Shown here piece by piece: positions 1 to 9,864 of a stretch of DNA of 62,000 bases. The stretch spans positions 8,113,780 through 8,175,779 of the forward strand of contig NC_135568.1 of assembly GCF_964340395.1 (NCBI RefSeq). Direction: 5' to 3'. The notes beneath the pieces were generated by a model. It saw only the letters and a program-made list of their open reading frames with translations. It was not told where the DNA came from and did no database searches. Positions within the stretch are counted from its first letter, which is position 1. Each line of letters starts with the position of its first letter. The position numbers and the translations under genes are program-made. The DNA comes from Glandiceps talaboti. Its lineage: Eukaryota; Hemichordata; Enteropneusta; Spengelidae.

Positions 1-142
1 TACATTACAGCTAAAACAGGAAGCATTCGGTAGGAGACTGTACATAGCACGTACATTCAATTTTCAATCATTATCTGCAATTTTCCGTCTCCGAAGGTTT
101 CTGCTAGTAATCACTAGACGTCACACCTTAGGATAAGAAATA

Positions 143-386
143 GGGAACTTGCAAACCCGCCATGTTGAATATTGCATCATGGGAAATGTGATAATAAATA
201 TGAATCAATTAGTATTGTAAACAATGTTGTTGCATTGTTTGTAACCACAAATAATCAATTCATAGTTACACTGACCATTGTGGGAGGTTAATTTTATCAG
301 TAGCTCCAGATTAGGTATTACGATAACCACAGATAAGACCACTGTCCTTTGTATCTGAGCATGCTCAGTCTGGATTGCAAGTTCCC
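143..386. mobile_element. MITE family A, copy 1 (TA target duplication)
   Basis: 244-bp element with perfect 12-bp terminal inverted repeats (GGGAACTTGCAA / TTGCAAGTTCCC) flanked by TA on both sides, as for Tc1/mariner-type nonautonomous elements. It has no coding capacity and is very similar along its length to the copy at 3169-3402. Confidence 0.8.
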
Positions 387-686
387 TATTGCTGTGCACT
401 TGTTAGCAACAAGTTCTCTTAAAAATTGTATTCGGGTGTTGCGAAAGCAGTTGATGGCACAATACGGATATCTTTGATTATCGATATCATCTGATTATTT
501 ATAAGCTAAGTTATGTTATATACCAAGCAGGTTTGAGTGTTCCATTCATGGCAAAGGATGTTTAGTATGCCTCAGTAAGTAGAATACTTGAAGTCTCTGT
601 CAATATGCAGTGTTGTACCTTTTAAGGAGAGATTGGGAAACTTTGAAACAATCCGTGATAATTTGCGTTTTGATTGTATCATATAG

Positions 687-824
687 GAATCTGACGCAGA
701 GCGTCAAGCACGCCTGTTCCAGTGCAGTAATGCCTCCGGACGTTTCACAGTGGAAGAAGCATTTGACTTTATCCAGGATGATCTTATTGAAGATGATGTT
801 ATGTTGTTGGACACTTGGGATGAG
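687..824 (+). CDS. VIL1: Villin exon: gelsolin repeat 6, first part
   Basis: 138 bp, 46 codons, flanked by ATATAG and GTAAGG. Encodes [15 protein letters not shown] through LLDTWDE, the first strands of the gelsolin-homology fold. It is the first exon of the gene visible here. Confidence 0.92.
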
Positions 825-3800
825 GTAAGGATCTTTGTTATGTTGGAATGTTGTTGAGAGAACTGACTTTTAACTTATTTTCACAATACTGACAAACATA
901 AAGCTTTGTGATTATTTTCAATAATCGCAATTATTAAATTAATTAATTTGATGATTTAATAATTAATTATAAATTATTTAATTAATAAATTATTTTCATA
1001 TCTTAATAATGATCTTTGTCTCAACATAAACTGAAGTGTTCATATTATGTCTGTGGTTGTCACTAGAGGGGGCTGTAACCTGGAAAGGTGTACCAAACAT
1101 TCTTTACTTGCAAGGTGTAGCATTTCAAACTAGATTGGTAATTTTGTGTGTAGAAAGGTAATATTTGTTAATATGGGTGGCACATTGGAAAGTTGTGTGT
1201 TGGAATGAAGTGAATTCTTCACAAAATCGTGTAGACTGGAGAAAAAAGATAGTAACTGCTGTACAAATTTCTGTGACAAATTTGTGTTCACTTAACATGG
1301 TATAAAATCATGTAATCATTTGTTTGTTTGTTTGTTTGATTATAGATATTTATTTGGATTGGTAGTGGTGCCAATGACACTGAAAAGAAAGGAGCCGTTG
1401 CTACAGCTTCAGTAAGTATTACATCAGAAAGGACTTTGTCTGACAAAGATGACAGGTGGGGAGGGAGAGAAAGGATGGAAGAGGATGGAGGAGGGAGGAT
1501 GGAAGAGAACAAGAGGTTAGAGGGAAAAGAGGGAAGAGAAGGAGAGGGAGGGATAGAAATGGGGAGAGAGAAAGATGGAGGGGAGGAAGAGAGTTGATAG
1601 CGAGAAAGAAGGGAGGGAGAGGGAAGAGTGAAACAAGAAAAGAAAACAAGAGCAGGAGGAAGATATGAAGTGATGAATGTGTGAAATAAGGAGAGAAAGA
1701 GAGTAGAGAGGGAGGGAGGGAGATAAGAGAGTAGAGAGGGAGGGAGGGAGAGAGAGATAACAGTAGAGAGAGATATGACTTTATTGAGAAATTATGGAGC
1801 ACAGTTCATTTCTTGCTATTTGCCATGGTGATATAATTTATTACTTACTTTTACATTACAGGAATACATCAAAACTGATCCTAGTGGTCGTGATGAAGAT
1901 ACACCATTGATTGTTATCAAACAAGGCCATGAACCACCAACATACACAGGATGGTTTGGTGTATGGGATGCATTCAAATGGAGCGTAAGTTCATATCACG
2001 GACTTGTTTATTTCAGTTATTTACATAACAATGTATAGCAGTTTTGATTTCTCTTTCTAAATACTAAGTACCATGCACACGATGGGTGTTAGTGGTCGTG
2101 GTCTTCCACACTTCACGGTTTACAGAAACTCAAATTATTCTTGTTGGTGACATCCTTGTCTCTTCATTCAGCCATTATTCTCACCAGCATCTGTCGCTGT
2201 CATCCTCTGCTTTTGCTACATTTGATCTTGCCAGTCATTATTATGTGTTCTATCTGTCTTTTCTTTATTAGGCCAAAAAAAATATCTGGCTCTGGTCAGG
2301 GTAAACTTTCTAAAGTGGTGCGACAACGCAAATTTTTTTTTTGTCCTAATCCTAAAAAGGATCGACGCGAGGGTATTCAGGGCACACGCACACTGACCAG
2401 AACCATATTTTTTGGGGGGGGCCTTAAATGAAATGTAAAGGTTCTTTGGGGGTTTTTTTGTATATTCTTCCCATCTGAAAGTTCATTTACATTTACTTCT
2501 AATACTGGAACATGAAGGCATGTGTCGATTGATAAAAAAGTAGTTTTTTGCGATATGATGACAAAGATTAGTACATTTATAAATCAATCATGTTATAGCG
2601 TGCAAAAGCTCAGTTGTACTCATTCAAACAGAAAATATGGGTTGTCTACCTTAGTTGTTCTATATCATGACATCAAGTTATGTATATCATTTGTTCTGTG
2701 ATGCTTGAAAAAACACTAATAATCACCACAATTTTGTGAAATTTCACTTTTGCGAATATATTTACATATTTCCCCACTGTTGTCACTATTGGTTTTTGAC
2801 ACATTGTGACAGGACATGGGTCACTCGTATTTTCATTTCCAGAATGAAGACAAATATTTTTGTATAATTTCTAAATTTTGGTGTGTTTTTTTTTCTCTGT
2901 ACAGGAAGGGAAAACTTATGAACAGCTCAAAGCAGAACTCGGTGATCAAAATGCAGGCGTCCAGCTTTCAGCCTCAGTAAGTCTTGTCTGTTGTTGATAA
3001 TCAGTGTGTTGTAGAATAACCCTGACCATGCTTGATGTAATGTCAGTCAAACTTCGCGATCTATTTTCCTGTAATATTTTGACTCAAAAATATTGAAGGT
3101 TTAATTTATATTTTATCATTGTCAACTTGTGTATGATTTACAAACAACTTAGAAACTCAAGTCCAATAGGGAACTTGCAAACCCGCCATGTTGAATGTTG
3201 CATCATGGGAAATGTGATAATAAATACTAATCAATTAGTGTTATAAACAATATTGTTACATTGTTTATAACCACTAATAATCAATTCATAGTTACCCTGA
3301 CCAGTGTGGGAGGTTTGTTTCATTGGTAGCTCCAGATAAGATATTACGATAATCCCATAGTCCTTTGCATCTGAGCATGCTCAGTCTGTTTTGCAAGTTC
3401 CCTGTTCTGAACTCCAAGTTTTAACTTTGTTTGGACAAAAGATACTTTTTTGATACAATTTCCAGGTTTTTACATAACCTAAGTTTACAAAAAAATGGCT
3501 TTACCATATTGCCTAGATTAATGTTTTGCTTTAATTAAGGGACGCTGTATCTTTTCTAGACAGGTGCTTGTTGGTCCTATCATAATAAATTATTTTATTG
3601 CTTTCACAGGATGTGAAGAACATTGCTGGTGGTGCCGGATCAGATGATCCCAGTAGTTATCCCAAATTTTCCTTAGCAGAACTTCAGGCTGAAGAATTAC
3701 CAATGGGTGTTGATGCCACCAAGAAAGAAGTAAGTTGACTCAATATTGTGATATATATCTGTAAATAGTTCCTGGTACACAAAAACCAAGGTCCAGTGAC

Positions 3801-4481
3801 AAAAGTTATTATATTTATTTCCTTGAAATATTCATCGGTCAATCAGTAACTCCAATTAGACCCAATGGACAAAGTTATGGCCATCGTAATAATGACCAAT
3901 AGCCCTTTGCAAAATATGCCATGGTGGCGCTCTTCTTCCTGTCTGTGTGTACCTTGGGGGTATACATGGTATAGGTTACTTGGTTAATCATAGAACATTG
4001 CAGTTTTCCTCGATGTCTGAACAATACAAAAAACATCCCTGATTCACACTTCTACAGAATACCAAGGGACAAAGCTCTTAAGAAACGGTACTATGAGGTG
4101 ATGATACCCCCAATTTGAGCGAGGGCGCTGTATTCTCAATTTCCTGTTTGCAGTCTGAAATGGCCTATTGGTGGCCACGTTTGTCATAAATTTTCAGAAT
4201 ATGACTTATTAAGCCAAAATGTTTTCAGGGATATGTCTTTGACGGAGACTTGTCTCATGTGTAATCATTGAACATTTGTTCAGTGTATGTCCTGAGTTTA
4301 GTGTTGTATCATTTCTTTAAAATCAATATACAACAATAACTGGTCTCTTTTCTCCTTCTTTGTCCAGTTTTACTTGAACGATGGTGAGTTCAAGACATTA
4401 TTTGGTATGGATATCGCAGCCTACCTGTCCAAACCACAATGGAAGAAAAATGATCTGAAGAAGAAAGCTGGTCTTTTTTAA
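687..4481 (+). CDS. VIL1: Villin/advillin-type protein, C-terminal six exons (gelsolin repeat 6 + headpiece); gene is 5'-partial
   Basis: Calcium-regulated actin-filament severing, capping and bundling protein of the gelsolin/villin superfamily, acting in microvilli and the cortical cytoskeleton. Six exons (687-824, 1346-1411, 1862-1984, 2905-2976, 3610-3729, 4368-4481) join in one frame to 211 codons including TAA. They encode the end of gelsolin repeat 6 ([28 protein letters not shown], the PSGRD turn, [11 protein letters not shown]), an acidic/Gly-rich linker, and a villin headpiece ([44 protein letters not shown]). The headpiece is what separates villin/advillin from plain gelsolin. All exons begin after AG and end before GTAAGT/GTAAGG, and every intron is phase 0. 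The N-terminal repeats must lie before position 1. Villin versus advillin cannot be decided from this fragment. Confidence 0.93.
1346..1411 (+). CDS. VIL1: Villin exon: gelsolin repeat 6, central strand and helix start
   Basis: 66 bp, 22 codons ([20 protein letters not shown]...), with the typical W-I-G of the gelsolin fold. The acceptor follows a short (TTTG)n run, and the donor is GTAAGT. Confidence 0.92.
1456..1772. repeat. Polypurine (GGGA/GAGA)n tract in villin intron
   Basis: About 315 bp of almost pure purine on the plus strand (GGAGGGA, GAGAGA and AGGGAGGG variants) starting ~45 bp after a splice donor. It is low-complexity DNA with potential for triplex (H-DNA) formation. Apparent open frames in it are compositional. 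Confidence 0.85.
1862..1984 (+). CDS. VIL1: Villin exon: gelsolin repeat 6, C-terminal part
   Basis: 123 bp, 41 codons. Contains [16 protein letters not shown] and [13 protein letters not shown], the most conserved stretch of villin repeat 6. Flanked by TTACAG and GTAAGT. Confidence 0.94.
2271..2425. mobile_element. MITE family B, copy 1
   Basis: Inverted ends GGCCAAAAAAAATAT...CTGGTCAG and CTGACCAGAACCATATTTTTT...GGCCT, bordered by TTA on the left and TAA on the right. Related ends occur at 45549-45590 and 51836-51922. It lies in a villin intron. Confidence 0.55.
2905..2976 (+). CDS. VIL1: Villin exon: end of repeat 6 (KTYEQLK) and linker start
   Basis: 72 bp, 24 codons, [18 protein letters not shown]. 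The GKTYEQLK...ELGD stretch is shared with vertebrate villin. Flanked by TGTACAG and GTAAGT. Confidence 0.92.
3169..3402. mobile_element. MITE family A, copy 2
   Basis: Second copy in the same orientation, inside the villin intron between exons ending 2976 and starting 3610. The termini are the same; the left TA is intact and the right flank reads TG. It differs from copy 1 by scattered substitutions and small indels. Confidence 0.8.
3610..3729 (+). CDS. VIL1: Villin exon: linker and N-terminal headpiece subdomain
   Basis: 120 bp, 40 codons. A Gly/Ser/Asp linker ([11 protein letters not shown]) leads into [19 protein letters not shown], the N-terminal headpiece subdomain. The conserved K-E pair that begins the C-terminal subdomain sits at the exon end. 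Confidence 0.92.
4368..4481 (+). CDS. VIL1: Villin last coding exon: headpiece core, stop TAA
   Basis: 114 bp. Encodes the three-helix headpiece core, [14 protein letters not shown] to KKKAGLF, ending in TAA at 4479-4481. The core Trp (PQW) and the basic KKK patch used for F-actin binding are present. The residue equivalent to chicken His41 is Tyr. Confidence 0.95.
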   Translation, partial: FYLNDGEFKTLFGMDIAAYLSKPQWKKNDLKKKAGLF

Positions 4482-5345
4482 AAAGAGATAAATAGTTTTA
4501 CATTGTAGAATTTATTCTTTAGGATAGAGTACAAAATGTAGTCAAGCGGTGAAGGAAAACTTCATATTGTCATATCTGAAATATAATAGCATTGACATTT
4601 ATATTCTAGCAGCCTTTTTTTTCCACTATCTTACAATCAAATGAATTTTGCAAATATTTCAGCGTTCTAAGATAAATAACAGTACCATCATAATCACCAT
4701 AACAACATATCATGTGCACATTATTTGGAATTGAGTGTATTTGAGTTCAACCATGTAACATTACTTAATGTGCACAACATATGTGCACATTATGATTGAA
4801 ATTGAGTATTTCAGTTCAACCGTGTAAAATTACTTAATGTGCACATGAATATTGAAAACATAATGTGTATGTGATTATATGTACATATTGTGCACAATTT
4901 ATCATGTGCACATGATCATTGACAACACTGATTTCATGTATTGACGCAGATTTCATACATTACACAGGATGTGTAATTAAACATTTGACACTCTAAAGAC
5001 AGTGTTATGTACACATGATTTGAAACATAACATTTTACCATTTCATTCTACAAACTTATGTGCACATAATATGTAATCCATTTGCATTTCAGTATTTGTA
5101 TAATAGTACTGTGAGTCTAGGTTATTGGATAGAGGCTTGATCATTTATTACCATTGTAACTTTGTGCCTTGTTTTCGTATCCCGAGGGATACTTCTAGAT
5201 AGCCAAGGTAATATACAGGTTATTACTTATAGTAGTATTAGTAGGCCTAGTGTGGTGATTCAACTCCACTACGCAATGGTATAACGCTGTACTGATAACA
5301 GAGAACAGTTGTTTTTTATTTCAATAAACAGATATTATATTTAAA
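4482..5345 (+). other. Villin 3'UTR with repeated TGTGCACA palindromes
   Basis: From the stop codon to just beyond the first strong polyadenylation signal. It contains seven exact TGTGCACA octamers (4713, 4769, 4782, 4838, 4889, 4905, 5059), partly within a ~70-bp imperfect tandem duplication at about 4711-4850. The extent is inferred. Confidence 0.55.
5323..5328 (+). promoter_or_regulatory. Polyadenylation signal AATAAA, villin
   Basis: Canonical AATAAA 842 bp after the villin stop codon, in AT-rich context. It is the best candidate for the mRNA 3' end. Confidence 0.55.
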
Positions 5346-5397
5346 TTGCATGCTTCATGCTGAACATCGGTGATCACTTAACCACCATTATCATTGT

Positions 5398-5570
5398 ATG
5401 GCAGGTGTTGCCATGGTTATAACAGGTGTCACCATGATGATGATGATAGATATTGCCATAGTGATAATAGGTATTTCCATAATGATAACAGGTATTGCCA
5501 TAGTGATAACATGTTGCCATGGTGATGACACATTGCCATGGTGATAGCAGGTAGTGACATAGTTACAACA
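5398..5570. repeat. Degenerate minisatellite with GTTGCCATGG-type units
   Basis: Roughly 25-bp units built on TTGCCAT(A/G)GTGATAACAGG. Several units resemble RFX X-box half sites (GTTGCCATGGTTAT at 5406). No gene is seen. Confidence 0.65.
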
Positions 5571-6654
5571 ACACCACTCACCATCATTTGATAGCAGAAT
5601 AGTTTTAGTGGCAGGGATGACTGGTTGTTGCCATGGTATCAGATTAATTAGCATATCAGTGTGAGTCTGATAGAATAGTGTCATGATTCAAAGACATTTT
5701 TAAAGAAAGGAGTCATTTCTGTTTGTCACAAATTTGGAATCGTCAGTCAGGTAATAAGAGTGTAATGAGTTTTCTATCCATTGTCCAACGTGAGATAGGA
5801 AAGTGACTGATGTGAACACAATAACTGAAAACTGAAGAAGAAAAAAAAAACACTGCTAATCAAAATATGGTTAACAATGTCAAGAGAGATCTGGTTATTT
5901 AGCATGTATCAGATGCAGAAATCTCACTCAAATTTACTCCAAATTATTATATTGCCTAGAAAAAAAAATTAATATATTGCATAATAATTAGAATAATAAT
6001 GATAAAATGCTATGATTGGACAATAGAGAGAATGATCACAGGTGTCAATGGTGCTTTGACTATTAATAGGGAATTATAATTTTGTTGATAACTATAGTAG
6101 TAGTAAAGCGTAAACAGTGAACCATTTCTGTAGATTTTGTTTTTTTTTTGGTGAAAGATTCGATTGGAAGAAGCAGCGACTCACTAAATCATGAAATGTA
6201 ACATTTCTTCTTCCAAGATAAGGTTTTAGATTTGACCTTTAACCTTTGATCTTTGACCTAGGCAGTTTGGACTATTTTTGTACAATGATGAGATTGTAGT
6301 TGTCAGATTTGGCATCTGTAGTCTTTATACAGATAATTGCAATAAGGAAATAAAATCAAATGATGACTTTCCAATATGATATTTTTGGGATATTTTTTGT
6401 CAGCTTTATTTGTGTATGTGGAGTCGTGATGATTGAATGATTATATAAGATTAGCTGGCTTGGGATCTACTGGTTGCAAAGTTGTGTTTACATGCGCCCA
6501 TGTCCATCTGTACCTCTAAAATGCATGAACCAATTTCAACCAAACTTGGCACAAATGTCAGATACTATAGTGAACACATGCATGTCACTTCAGAATGTAT
6601 TAAAAACTTGTCTCGATGAGAGACCAATGCATGACATACTATAAGTTGACCCTG
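5571..6654. other. Intergenic DNA left of the satellite
   Basis: No coding signal. It contains a four-hexamer nuclear-receptor-like direct repeat at 6233-6259. At about 6520-6560 is a stretch reading ATTTCAACCAAACTTGGCAC that looks like part of a dispersed repeat. Confidence 0.5.
6233..6259. promoter_or_regulatory. Candidate nuclear receptor DR1 array (four hexamers)
   Basis: TGACCT, TAACCT, TGATCT, TGACCT with exactly one T between neighbours (7-bp period). DR1 is the classic HNF4/RXR spacing. A degenerate heptamer microsatellite would look the same. Confidence 0.4.
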
Positions 6655-6819
6655 GCTGGGGGGTAGGTCGATTCTGGGATCACCTGTTGCTATTAGCAAT
6701 ACAAACAAACTGACATTTTTCACCTGTTACGTGATAAGTCGTTTTCCCTGTGCCCATGGCCCAAGTAATAATATTTTAGAAGTTTATAATGCAGAAACAT
6801 AAAATTCAGAATTGATTGG
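6655..6819 (-). repeat. Inverted, truncated fragment of the satellite unit at the left border
   Basis: The stretch from TGGGATCACCTGTTGC through CTGTGCCCATGGCCCAAGT to GCAGAAACATAAAATT is the diverged reverse complement of the spacer part of the 919-bp unit (compare 7065-7200). It abuts the first direct unit at 6820. Confidence 0.75.
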
Positions 6820-7234
6820 CCTCATGAATAAAAAAAATCAGAATTCTTTATCAGACTTGTCACAATGCGATAAGAGATCGATGTATGAGGGCGCCTCATC
6901 ACTGCCAACCATATGTAAAGACAATTTTTTTTTACGTCTGTGAAGAAACGGGCTTTCATGATGTATACTGCCATCTACTTTATATTCATATTTGTATTTC
7001 ATTGAATAATTTCCCATCGCAGATACATATTTATCTTAAATTATCAAAAATCCCTCCTAAATTTTATGTTTCTGCATTAAAAACTTCTCTTATACGTATA
7101 CTTGGGCCATGGGCACAGTGAAAACGAATTATCACTTAACAGGTGAGAAATGTCATTTCTTTGTATTGCTAATAGCAACAGGTGATCCCAGAATCAACCC
7201 ATTCCGGCCTGGGACTGTATGGTACGCCGTAATA

Positions 7235-7814
7235 GGGTGCCCTCAACCATCGCTCTCTAAATGGTTTAAGAATTCTGATTTTTTTTATTCATGAGGCGAT
7301 GAAACAAAAAATTACGGGAATCAGTTCGCACCACGGGCAAGATATAAGCCTAGAGGTAATGGGTATGGTTCCGATGTGTTCATATGGGGCTTATAAGCTC
7401 TGCAATCGTCTCTGGTAGTTTGCAAAGGTTTCTATTGTTCAAACATGTGCCGACAGTTACCGACAAAACCGTGATTTGTTCTTCGGCAACGATCGGTCTT
7501 TGCTTCTTTGTTCGGCGTCGCTGTGGAAATCAAAGGCGCCGATAGTTCCCGAAGAGCAAATCACGGTTTTCTCGGTAACTTTCGGCGTATGTTAGAACAA
7601 AAGAAAGCCTTGCAAACTTCCAGAGACGATTACAGTGCTTATAAGCCCCCTATGAACACATCGGAACTATACCCATTACCTCTAGGCTTATATCTTGTCT
7701 GTGGTGCTACTTAATTCCCGTAATTTTCTGTTTCATCGCCTCATGAATAAAAAAAATCAGAATTCTTTATCAGACTTGTCACAACGCGATAAGAGATCGC
7801 TGTATGAGGGCGCC
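7235..7814. repeat. Long imperfect palindrome, representative copy
   Basis: Arms of about 265 bp around a ~40-bp centre near 7525. The left arm runs GGTGCCCTCAACCATCG ... ATTACGGGAATCAG ... CTCTTCGG; the right arm runs CCGAAGAG ... TTCCCGTAAT ... GAGGGCGCC. The same structure recurs at each junction of the array. A transcript from either strand would fold into a long hairpin. Confidence 0.9.
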
Positions 7815-9864
7815 TCATCACTGCCAACCATATGTAAAGACAATTTTTTTTTTACGTCTGTGAAGAAACGGGCTTTCATGATGTATACTGCCATCTACTT
7901 TATATTCACATTTGTATTTCATTGAATAATTTCCCATCGCAGATACATATTTATCTTAAATTATCAAAAATCCCTCCTAAATTTTATGTTTCTGCATTAA
8001 AATTTACTTCTCTTATACGTATACTTGGGCCATGGGCACAGTGAAAACGAATTATCACTTAACAGGTGAGAAATGTCTTTTCTTTGTATTGCTAATAGCT
8101 ACAGGTGATCCCAGAATCAACCCATTCCGGCCTGGGACTGTATGGTACGCCGTAATAGGGTGCCCTCAACCATCGCTCTCTAAATGGTTTAAGAATTCTG
8201 ATTTTTTTTATTCATGAGGCGATGAAACAAAAAATTACGGGAATCAGTTCGCACCACGGGCAAGATATAAGCCTAGAGGTAATGGGTATGGTTCCGATGT
8301 GTTCATATGGGGCTTATAAGCTCTGCAATCGTCTCTGGTAGTTTGCAAAGGTTTCTATTGTTCAAACATGTGCCGACAGTTACCGACAAAACCGTGATTT
8401 GCTCTTCGGCAACGATCGGTATTTGCTTCTTTGTTCGGCGTCGCTGTGGAAATCAAAGGCGCCGATAGTTCCCGAAGAGCAAATCACGGTTTTCTCGGTA
8501 ACTTTCGGCGTATGTTAGAACAAAAGAAAGCCTTGCAAACTTCCAGAGACGATTACAGTGCTTAGAAGCCCCCTATGAACACATCGGAACTATACCCATT
8601 ACCTCTAGGCTTATATCTTGTCTGTGGTGCTAATTAATTCCCGTAATTTTCTGTTTCATCGCCTCATGAATAAAAAAAATCAGAATTCTTTATCAGACTT
8701 GTCACAACGCGATAAGAGATCGATGTATGAGGGCGCCTCATCACTGCCAACCATATGTAAAGACAATTTTTTTTTACGTCTGTGAAGAAACGGGCTTTCA
8801 TGATGTATACTGCCATCTACTTTATATTCATATTTGTATTTCATTGAATAATTTCCCATCGCAGATACATATTTATCTTAAATTATCAAAAATCCCTCCT
8901 AAATTTTATGTTTCTGCATTAAAAACTTCTCTTATACGTATACTTGGGCCATGGGCACAGTGAAAACGAATTATCACTTAACAGGTGAGAAATGTCTTTT
9001 CTTTGTATTGCTAATAGCAACAGGTGATCCCAGAATCAACCCATTCCGGCCTGGGACTGTATGGTACGCCGTAATAGGGTGCCCTCAACCATCGCTCTCT
9101 AAATGGTTTAAGAATTCTGATTTTTTTTATTCATGAGGCGATGAAACAAAAAATTACGGGAATCAGTTCGCACCACGGGCAAGATATAAGCCTAGAGGTA
9201 ATGGGTATGGTTCCGATGTGTTCATATGGGGCTTATAAGCTCTGCAATCGTCTCTGGTAGTTTGCAAAGGTTTCTATTGTTCAAACATGTGCCGACAGTT
9301 ACCGACAAAACCGTGATTTGCTCTTCGGCAACGATCGGTCTTTGCTTCTTTGTTCGGCGTCGCTGTGGAAATCAAAGGCGCCGATAGTTCCCGAAGAGCA
9401 AATCACGGTTTTCTCGGTAACTTTCGGCGTATGTTAGAACAAAAGAAAGCCTTGCAAACTTCCAGAGACGATTACAGTGCTTAGAAGCCCCCTATGAACA
9501 CATCGGAACTATACCCATTACCTCTAGGCTTATATCTTGTCTGTGGTGCTACTTAATTCCCGTAATTTTCTGTTTCATCGCCTCATGAATAAAAAAAATC
9601 AGAATTCTTTATCAGACTTGTCACAACGCGATAAGAGATCGCTGTATGAGGGCGCCTCATCACTGCCAACCATATGTAAAGACAATTTTTTTTACGTCTG
9701 TGAAGAAACGGGCTTTCATGATGTATACTGCCATCTACTTTATATTCATATTTGTATTTCATTGAATAATTTCCCATCGCAGATACATATGTATCTTAAA
9801 TTATCAAAAATCCCTCGTAAATTTTATGTTTCTGCATTAAAAACTTCTCTTATACGTATATACT

